From the NCBI RefSeq assembly GCF_003031265.1, contig NZ_CP019966.1:930001-994000 (forward strand): DNA of 64,000 nt, written 5' to 3'. The notes under the pieces were generated by a model, which was given only the letters and a program-made list of their open reading frames with translations, was not told where the DNA came from and made no database searches. A program made the position numbers and the translations under genes. Below, one piece after another: positions 53,810-64,000 of the stretch; positions within the stretch are counted from its first letter, which is position 1, and each line of letters begins with the position of its first letter. This DNA is from Rhodopseudomonas palustris (GTDB lineage: Bacteria; Pseudomonadota; Alphaproteobacteria; Rhizobiales; Xanthobacteraceae).

Positions 53810-55321
53810 ATGATGGACACGCACGCTCTGTTTGACAGGATCAGCAAGGAGCTCCACCGTCGGCGCCGGATGTCGGCGCGGGTGATGGTGATGTTTTCGC
53901 TGATCACCGTGCTGGGTTTTTCCGCTGTGTGCGGCAGCGTGCTGCTCGACATGCGGCGCGGCGCCGAAGAGCTGGCGCGGCAGACGCTCGAAAATCTCGC
54001 CGCCTCGATGGACGCCGACATCAATCGCAATGTCGAGCTCTACGACGCCTCGTTGCGCGCGGTCGCGTCCAATCTGGTGCTACCCGAACTCAGCCAGGTC
54101 GACGCCCGCCTGGCGCGGCTGATCCTGTTCGATCATCCGGTCACGGGTCCGCATTTCGGCGCGATCCGGGTCTATGACGAGCACGGCAACCTCACCCGCG
54201 ACTCCGCCCTCACCAATCCGCCGAAGGAGAACCGCGCGAACGAGCCGTTTTTCACGGTGCAGCGCGACGAGCCATATGCCGGGCTGTACATCAGCAAGCC
54301 GCAGCAGATCGATGGCCACTACTCGGTGATCCTCAGCCGACGTGTCACCGGCTCCGACGGCACGTTTCTCGGCGTCGTCGCCGGCTCGATCAAGTTCGGT
54401 TACTTCCAGGACCTGTTCAAGCGGCTGCGGCTGCGCCCGCAGGACATGATCGCGGTGATCGCGCACGACGGCACCCTGATCGTCCGTACCCCGTTCGAGC
54501 CGGAATTGATCGGCAAGAACATGCTGTTCACCTCCGGTGTGCAGAAGATGTTCAGTCGCCGCAACGGCTGGTTCGCCGGCACCGGCACGCTGGACGGCGT
54601 CCAGCGGATGTTCGTCTGGAGCGACAGCACCAAGCCGCTGGTGGTGCTGGTCGCCAAGTCGTGGAACGACATCTATGCGATGTGGCGCAAGGAGGCGATC
54701 TGGATCGGCATCGTGCTGCTGGTGCTGGCCGGCTTCGTCGCTGCCGTCACGGTGTTCTTCATCCGCGAGATCGAGCGCCGCGCCGCGGCCGAGCGCCGGC
54801 TCGAGGAGCTGGCCACCACCGATCCGCTGACCGGGCTGACCAACCGGCGCAAATTCGACGCCGCGATCGACACCGAGTGGCGCCGCGCCATCCGGCAGAA
54901 CACGCCGATCGCGCTGCTGATGATCGATGCCGATCACTTCAAGGCTTACAACGACAGCTTCGGCCATCAGGCCGGCGACCAGATGCTGGTCGGGATCGCG
55001 GTGTGTATCGCCGACACCGTGCATCGCGCCGGTGATTGCGTCGCCCGGTTCGGCGGCGAAGAGTTCGCCGTGCTGCTGCCGGGGCTGACCGCGCCGGCAG
55101 CCGAGGCCATCGCCGAGACCATCCGGCGCAAGGTCGAGGAATGGTCGGATATCGAGGGCGGCGTCACCGTGTCGATCGGCGTCGCCAGCACCACGCCGAT
55201 GGCCGCGCATCAATGGCACGATCTGGTCGAAGCCGCTGACCGTGCGCTGTATGCGGCCAAGGAACTCGGCCGCAATCGCTGCGTCGTCGCCGTGCGCGGC
55301 GAGGTCACGCTGGTGGCGTAA
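53810..55321 (+). CDS. Diguanylate cyclase with a periplasmic dCache sensor
   Basis: A 503-residue membrane enzyme that makes cyclic di-GMP from GTP. An N-terminal helix (about residues 26-48), a periplasmic Cache-type sensor (about 50-290), a second helix (about 295-318), and a GGDEF domain with GGEEF at residues 415-419 can be seen. An intact inhibitory site RAGD is at 406-409, exactly five residues before GGEEF, so product inhibition is likely. The ATG at 53810 or 53813 is the start; a GTG at 53798 is less likely. No phosphodiesterase domain is present. Confidence 0.93.
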   Translation: MMDTHALFDRISKELHRRRRMSARVMVMFSLITVLGFSAVCGSVLLDMRRGAEELARQTLENLAASMDADINRNVELYDASLRAVASNLVLPELSQVDARLARLILFDHPVTGPHFGAIRVYDEHGNLTRDSALTNPPKENRANEPFFTVQRDEPYAGLYISKPQQIDGHYSVILSRRVTGSDGTFLGVVAGSIKFGYFQDLFKRLRLRPQDMIAVIAHDGTLIVRTPFEPELIGKNMLFTSGVQKMFSRRNGWFAGTGTLDGVQRMFVWSDSTKPLVVLVAKSWNDIYAMWRKEAIWIGIVLLVLAGFVAAVTVFFIREIERRAAAERRLEELATTDPLTGLTNRRKFDAAIDTEWRRAIRQNTPIALLMIDADHFKAYNDSFGHQAGDQMLVGIAVCIADTVHRAGDCVARFGGEEFAVLLPGLTAPAAEAIAETIRRKVEEWSDIEGGVTVSIGVASTTPMAAHQWHDLVEAADRALYAAKELGRNRCVVAVRGEVTLVA

Positions 55322-55348
55322 CCTCTCCGGCGCCTCGGTGCCGCGCGA

Positions 55349-56224
55349 TTACTTGTCCAGATAGCGCTTCATGTCTTCGATCAGCCCGGCACGCAGGTCG
55401 TCGCGCTGCATCGCGAATGCGATGTTGGCGCGCAGGAATCCGGCCTTCGAACCGCAGTCGTGGCGTTCGCCTTCGAACTCGACGCCGTAGAACTTCTGGG
55501 TCTTCGACAGCCCGATCATCGCGTCGGTGAGCTGGATTTCGCCGCCTGCGCCGCGCTCCTGCGTCGCCAGGATCTTGAAGATCTCGGGCTGCAGGATATA
55601 GCGCCCGGTGATCGACAGGTTCGACGGCGCGGTGCCGGGCGCCGGCTTCTCGACCATGCCGTCGACCTCGAACACCTTGCCGGTGCGCTTGCCGACGCCG
55701 CAGATGCCGTACTGATGGGTGCGGTCGGCCGGCACTTCTTCCACCGCGATGACGTTGGCCTTGTCGCCGAGCTTCTCGGCGGCCTGGATCATCTGCTTCA
55801 GGCAGCCCGGGGTGTTGAGCACCAATTCGTCCGGCAGCACCACCGCGAACGGCTCGTTGCCGACGATGTCGCGAGCGCACCACACCGCGTGGCCGAGCCC
55901 GTGCGGCGCCTGCTGGCGGGTGAAGCTCATCGCGCCGGCCTCCGGCTGGTCGCGCGCCAGGATTTCCATCTCGTTCTTCTTGTTGCGCTTCTCCAGCGTC
56001 ACATCGAGCTCGAACTGGCGGTCGAAATGATCCTCGATCATGCCCTTGTTGCGCCCGGTGACGAACACGAAGTGCTCGATCCCGGCTTCCCGCGCTTCGT
56101 CGACGACGTACTGGATCAGCGGCTTGTCGACGATGGTCAGCATCTCCTTCGGCATCGCCTTAGTGGCGGGGAGAACGCGGGTGCCGAGGCCGGCGACCGG
56201 GAAGACGGCTTTACGGATTTTCAT
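55349..56224 (-). CDS. galU: UTP-glucose-1-phosphate uridylyltransferase
   Basis: A 291-residue cytoplasmic enzyme that makes UDP-glucose for polysaccharide and lipopolysaccharide synthesis. Motifs include KAVFPVAGLGTRVLPATKAMPKEML (cut to PVAGLGTRVLPATK), the VEKP and GRYIL motifs, and RHDCGSKAGFL. The ATG at 56224 (MKIRKAVF) is right after an intergenic run; upstream in-frame codons lack family character. It is on the strand opposite to the cyclase, whose end it nearly meets (27 bases). Confidence 0.95.
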   Translation of the reverse strand: MKIRKAVFPVAGLGTRVLPATKAMPKEMLTIVDKPLIQYVVDEAREAGIEHFVFVTGRNKGMIEDHFDRQFELDVTLEKRNKKNEMEILARDQPEAGAMSFTRQQAPHGLGHAVWCARDIVGNEPFAVVLPDELVLNTPGCLKQMIQAAEKLGDKANVIAVEEVPADRTHQYGICGVGKRTGKVFEVDGMVEKPAPGTAPSNLSITGRYILQPEIFKILATQERGAGGEIQLTDAMIGLSKTQKFYGVEFEGERHDCGSKAGFLRANIAFAMQRDDLRAGLIEDMKRYLDK

Positions 56225-56347
56225 GATCTGGAAATCTTTCGAGAGGGACGGAAGGGCGAAACCGTACGGTCTTGCAGCCTGCAACCAAGGCGGATGTGTG
56301 AAGTTCCGAAACGCGGCGCGAAGCGTCGCCGGAGACAGAATGTCACA

Positions 56348-57292
56348 TCAGAAAAGCGGCGTCCCCGGTACGAAAGCATCGAACGCCGCCCAGAATTGCT
56401 GGCGGTAACGATCCTGCTCCTGGAGGATTTCGTGCTTGGCGCCGGGGATCACCAGATGCGAACCGGCCCGCAAATGATAAGCGAACTCTTCAATCGCCGG
56501 CGTGGACACCACGCCGTCCATGCCGGCCGCGATCATCAGGATCGGCTGCCGGATCTGCGACGGATAGTTGGTCGCCTTGAAGGCGTGCATGGCACGGAAG
56601 GCTGTGTCGGCCCAGGCAACGGTCGGCGAGGCGAGGCCGAGGGTCGGGTCTTCGGCGATGATCGCGGCGTTGCGGGCGTAGCGCACCGGGTCCGAGGTCA
56701 GCTTGTTGCCGACGAACGGCTCGGTGTTGGCGAGCACGTCGTTGCCGCCTGGCACATAGCGGCCGCCTTGGCCGGCCAGCCGCATCGCCCGCAGCAGCAG
56801 CCTGATCGGCAGCGCGGTGGTGTTGCCGGCGAGGTCGATCATCGGGGCCGACAGCACCATGCGGTCGAACCAGCGTTTGCCGGAGCGGGCGATGCGCAGC
56901 ATCACCGCTCCGCCCATCGAATGCGCCAGCGCGAAATGCGGCGGCGGGCAGTCCGGCAGCACCACTTCGCGGACGAAGGTTTCGACGTCGACCTCGAAGT
57001 CGGCGAAGTTGCGCACATAGCCCTTGCGATAGTCGCGCAAGCGGCGTTCCGAGTGGCCCTGGCCGCGCCAGTCGAGCGCCGCGACCGCAAAGCCGCGGTC
57101 GCGCAGATCGCGCACCGTCTCGAAGTACTTCTCGATCTGTTCGGTGCGTCCGGTGAAGACGCACACGGTGCCTTTGCGGTGCCCCGCCGGCTCCCACCGC
57201 GCGAAGCGCAGCTGCACGCCGTCGGGCGTCTTGATGAAACCGGAGACGGCGTCTTCGGGCACCGGATTGGCAGGAGTCGAGACGAGCGTCAT
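56348..57292 (-). CDS. Alpha/beta hydrolase (lysophospholipase/PldB-like)
   Basis: A 314-residue serine hydrolase. The nucleophile elbow is LAHSMGG with Ser125, where the usual first glycine of GxSxG is alanine. DWRGQGHSERR at residues 74-84 is the family motif, and the catalytic histidine is in PGAKHEIL near the end, with an Asp in AGMDGVVS. The start at 57292 (MTLVSTP) is preferred to a much longer frame. It is divergent from hsp20. PldB-like proteins act on lysophospholipids or monoglycerides; the substrate here is not fixed. Confidence 0.88.
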   Translation of the reverse strand: MTLVSTPANPVPEDAVSGFIKTPDGVQLRFARWEPAGHRKGTVCVFTGRTEQIEKYFETVRDLRDRGFAVAALDWRGQGHSERRLRDYRKGYVRNFADFEVDVETFVREVVLPDCPPPHFALAHSMGGAVMLRIARSGKRWFDRMVLSAPMIDLAGNTTALPIRLLLRAMRLAGQGGRYVPGGNDVLANTEPFVGNKLTSDPVRYARNAAIIAEDPTLGLASPTVAWADTAFRAMHAFKATNYPSQIRQPILMIAAGMDGVVSTPAIEEFAYHLRAGSHLVIPGAKHEILQEQDRYRQQFWAAFDAFVPGTPLF

Positions 57293-57369
57293 GGACCGGG
57301 TCCGGAAGGGGAGCAAATGTCTGGAAAATCGGGATGAAAGCGGCGGGCGCGAACAGCTTCGGGCCCCCT

Positions 57370-57397
57370 CTTGAACCCCGAAACGCCCCTCCCATAT
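57370..57397 (+). promoter_or_regulatory. Heat-shock sigma (RpoH) promoter of hsp20
   Basis: CTTGAA at 57370-57375 and CCATAT at 57392-57397 are separated by 16 bases, which fits the sigma-32 type consensus (CTTGAA, 13-17 bases, CCCCATNT). The start point would fall near 57405, giving a leader of about 109 bases that matches the length of a ROSE element. Confidence 0.7.
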
Positions 57398-57412
57398 CAT
57401 TTCCGTGCAGGC

Positions 57413-57513
57413 CACACCAAGGGGTCAGGAACTGACTTCCCCGGCTGCACGGACAAGGCCCGGCCCGATGGCGGGCGGGTCATCACATAGTCGCTTCTAG
57501 GAGGACTTTGACC
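57413..57513 (+). ncRNA. ROSE-like RNA thermometer in the hsp20 leader
   Basis: The leader folds into successive hairpins: 57421-57442 (GGGG-TCAG/CTGA-CCCC), 57463-57476 (GCCCG/CGGGC), and a final one in which TCGCTTCT at 57491-57498 can pair with AGGAGGA, the ribosome site, at 57499-57505. The last hairpin matches the conserved ROSE core (UYGCU followed by GGAGG). Low temperature would hide the ribosome site and heat would open it. The assignment is by pattern; I have not calculated a fold. Confidence 0.65.
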
Positions 57514-57990
57514 ATGCGTAGCTTCGATCTCACCCCGTTCTATCGTTCGACCATCGGCTTCGACCGGCTGTTCAATCTGCTCGACCAGACCTCTGCGGAT
57601 GCGGCCGCGCCCGGCTATCCGCCCTATAACATCGAGCGCACCGGCGAGAATGCGTATCGCATCACCGTTGCGGTCGCCGGGTTCTCTCCCTCCGAGCTGT
57701 CGATCGTCAGCAAGGAGAACACGCTGACCATCAAGGGCGAGAAGACCGGTGAAGAGGCCGGCAAGGCCGAAGTGCTGTATCGCGGCATTGCCGCGCGCGC
57801 CTTCGAGCGGGCCTTCCAGCTCGCCGATTACGTAACGGTCAAGAACGCAAGCCTCGAAAACGGTCTGCTGCACGTCGACCTCGTGCGCGAGATTCCTGAG
57901 GCGAAAAAGCCGCGCAGCATTCCGATCAGCATCAATGCGCAGGCTGGCCCGCAAGTGGTCACCGACAACAGCGAGAAGGCGGCCGCGTAA
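57514..57990 (+). CDS. Small heat-shock protein, Hsp20/IbpA family
   Basis: A 158-residue ATP-independent chaperone that binds unfolding proteins. The N-terminus MRSFDLTPFYRSTIGFDRLF is typical of bacterial class A small heat-shock proteins. The alpha-crystallin domain runs from about residue 37 to 130, with AGFSPSELSI and the anchor AFERAFQLAD. The C-terminal IxI-type motif is in RSIPISI. The ATG at 57514 has AGGAGG nine bases upstream. Its 5' region carries an RpoH promoter and a ROSE-like element. Confidence 0.95.
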   Translation: MRSFDLTPFYRSTIGFDRLFNLLDQTSADAAAPGYPPYNIERTGENAYRITVAVAGFSPSELSIVSKENTLTIKGEKTGEEAGKAEVLYRGIAARAFERAFQLADYVTVKNASLENGLLHVDLVREIPEAKKPRSIPISINAQAGPQVVTDNSEKAAA

Positions 57991-58043
57991 CGCGCCGCCG
58001 GCTTGCGAACTTTCTTTCGCTGCATAGACCCCTAGCCAAGCAG

Positions 58044-58075
58044 GCGCCCCGGGTAACCGGGGCGCTTTGCTTTTG
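58044..58075 (+). terminator. Rho-independent terminator after hsp20
   Basis: GCGCCCC (58044-58050) pairs with GGGGCGC (58059-58065) around an eight-base loop, followed by TTTGCTTTT. It lies 54 bases after the hsp20 stop. Confidence 0.87.
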
Positions 58076-58131
58076 GAGCCGTCGCGGTCCGTCGCGAAGC
58101 GCACAGGTCGTCTGAAAAGCCGACCAAGCGG

Positions 58132-58911
58132 CTACTCCAGCCCCTGCACCGGCGGCATTGCTTCGGTCGGACGGATCGTCGCCGAGGAGGAGGGCCTGGC
58201 TCGCACCGGCGAGGGGCCTGCAGCCGACGGCACTGCGCTGGCCGGGCTTTGCACCGCTGCGGTGTCCTGTTTGGTGTCCTTGCCGCCGTCCGGCCTGGCC
58301 TGATCGAGCATCGGCTTGGAGCCGTCCTTGGCGGCGGCGTCGCCTGCGGCCTTGGCGGCTTTGTCGCCGGCCGGGTGCTGCGGCGCCGGCCGCGGGATCG
58401 GTGTGGCCGCATTGCGGTTGGCGACGCGGGCCACCGGTTTTGGCGGCCGCGGCGGATTGGTCTCGACGAATCGGGGCAGTCCCTGAATCCGGCCATAGCT
58501 GGCGACCGTCACCTCTTCCATGCGGTCGCCCATCTGCCAGGCCGGCATGAAGCGGACTAGGCGGCCCGAGCGGGCGTCGATCACCAGGCGGCCATCGTCA
58601 CCGTCCGGATTGATCGCCGCCATGGTGTAGACCGCGCCGCGCTGGCGCGGATAGCCGAGCGGCGAAAAGCCCTCGGCGCGGGCCGCGCGGGTGACTTCAT
58701 CCGGTGACAGCACCTCCAGCACCTCGGCCAGCGGGGCCGCGCGGCGCAGATCGCGCCGGGGCGGCGACATCGCCGCATACGAGCCCTGAAGGTCCGACAC
58801 TCTGGTGACGGGCGGCCGCGCGGCGCCGCCGGCCGGCAGCGGATCGGCCATCGCCGTGGTCGCGGCGGTCGCGGCAAGACCCGCCGACATTACCCACCCC
58901 TTGAATTTCAT
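58132..58911 (-). CDS. Exported protein with PepSY-like segment and a low-complexity tail
   Basis: A 259-residue protein. The signal peptide runs to about TTAMAD (residue 23). A segment of about 70 residues resembles a PepSY fold (LAEVLEVLSPDEVTRAARAEGF, then YTMAAINPDGDDGRLVIDARSGRLVRFMP, cut as read). The last 110 residues are rich in Pro, Ala, Lys and Asp and look disordered. No named function. It stands on the minus strand between hsp20 and gltB. Confidence 0.7.
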   Translation of the reverse strand: MKFKGWVMSAGLAATAATTAMADPLPAGGAARPPVTRVSDLQGSYAAMSPPRRDLRRAAPLAEVLEVLSPDEVTRAARAEGFSPLGYPRQRGAVYTMAAINPDGDDGRLVIDARSGRLVRFMPAWQMGDRMEEVTVASYGRIQGLPRFVETNPPRPPKPVARVANRNAATPIPRPAPQHPAGDKAAKAAGDAAAKDGSKPMLDQARPDGGKDTKQDTAAVQSPASAVPSAAGPSPVRARPSSSATIRPTEAMPPVQGLE

Positions 58912-59370
58912 AGCTTCATGCTCCCTGCAGCGTCTGTCCCATTCTGGTGCGGGGCGGGAGCCTCGCGGGGGAATTTGGCCTGGGCTTGGCCCAAACGCGG
59001 CGCATTTGGCGTGAATCCGCGGCAGCCGCGATCGCGTCGCTGCTGCAAAACCGATGCAGAAACGGCCGGCCCACCATCGAATGGGGGACGTGGGCGCGCT
59101 TGTGTGCTAGACAAAAATTTGGCAAAGTCGTGCTAGGACAGCATCGCTGTCTCATTTACGGTGGTAGCCCGGCACGGGGTTTGCAGCGTCACGCGAGACG
59201 ATTGACGTCGCGCGCGGCACCTGATTGTCCGTTGGGCGATATGGACACCGGGGTCTGAATACGCAAATCGTGGCTCGCAGAGCGCGAGCGGTGGCCCGGA
59301 GGGTGCCGCGAGCGTTCGAAGTGCGCCGATGCTGGATAGTGTATCCCCTCCCGGGATGAAGAGGACGAAG
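58912..59370. other. Upstream region of gltB
   Basis: About 460 bases between the divergent exported-protein gene and gltB. Short open frames here lack ribosome sites or family character. A TTGGCAAAGTCGTGCTA near 59118 resembles a sigma-54 site, but its spacing between GG and GC is one base short. I find no other clear regulatory sign. The gltB promoter must lie here. Confidence 0.5.

Positions 59371-64000
<4,630 letters not shown>

Noticed and set aside
59117..59136. Possible sigma-54 promoter upstream of gltB
   Set aside because: TTGGCA and TGCT elements are there, but the spacing between GG and GC is one base too short, which usually abolishes function.

Overview
The window looks like a chromosomal segment of a photosynthetic or facultative alphaproteobacterium of the Bradyrhizobium/Rhodopseudomonas group, most likely Rhodopseudomonas palustris. 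The reasons are very high GC coding sequence, an F0 ATP synthase cluster with separate b and b' subunits, ALAS-type HemA, a homospermidine synthase, Omp25/31-type outer membrane protein, and REP-like palindromes typical of this group. It is almost entirely core and lifestyle genes. I see no rRNA, no complete tRNA, no CRISPR array, no insertion sequence and no prophage.

Layout: 1-4708 is the end of an aa3 cytochrome c oxidase operon (ctaD 3' end, ctaB, a short CoxF-like gene, ctaG, ctaE, a DUF983 gene, surf1). 4856-8960 holds thrC, an M16 peptidase, a GNAT acetyltransferase and an exported protein. 9069-11658 is the F0 operon atpI-B-E-F2-F on the minus strand. 11961-16592 holds a DsbA-like isomerase, an exported coiled-coil protein, a YjbQ protein, an MHS-type MFS transporter and a LuxR-type response regulator that converges on a large transporter/hybrid histidine kinase (16874-20383). 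20572-26319 has hemA behind a perfect FNR/FixK box, an MBL hydrolase, a chemoreceptor and an outer membrane barrel.

26643-31648 is a zinc-starvation locus: a Zur-type operator lies on top of a TATAAT box, followed by a His-rich membrane microprotein, znuC, znuB, znuA, a COG0523 metallochaperone with a His-rich linker and a WD40 protein. 33169-37993 is a minus-strand polyamine region (ornithine decarboxylase, GNAT, a 52-aa protein, RidA, Rnk, homospermidine synthase). A 660-base, hairpin-rich stretch ahead of the decarboxylase is a candidate structured leader.

39125-46876 has an M3 peptidase, a DUF1007/NicO metal-efflux pair, hemH, an SPFH/NfeD pair and an AraC regulator. 47227-53645 has kdsD, an outer membrane barrel and an ABC importer of the NitT/TauT class. 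53810-58911 has a diguanylate cyclase, galU, an alpha/beta hydrolase, and an hsp20 gene whose 5' region shows a heat-shock sigma promoter followed by a ROSE-like RNA thermometer. 59371 to the end is gltB, open at the right edge.

The strongest non-coding signals are the Zur operator, the FixK box at hemA, the RpoH/ROSE arrangement at hsp20 and the structured leader of the decarboxylase. All functional names rest on reading the translated proteins, not on database searches.
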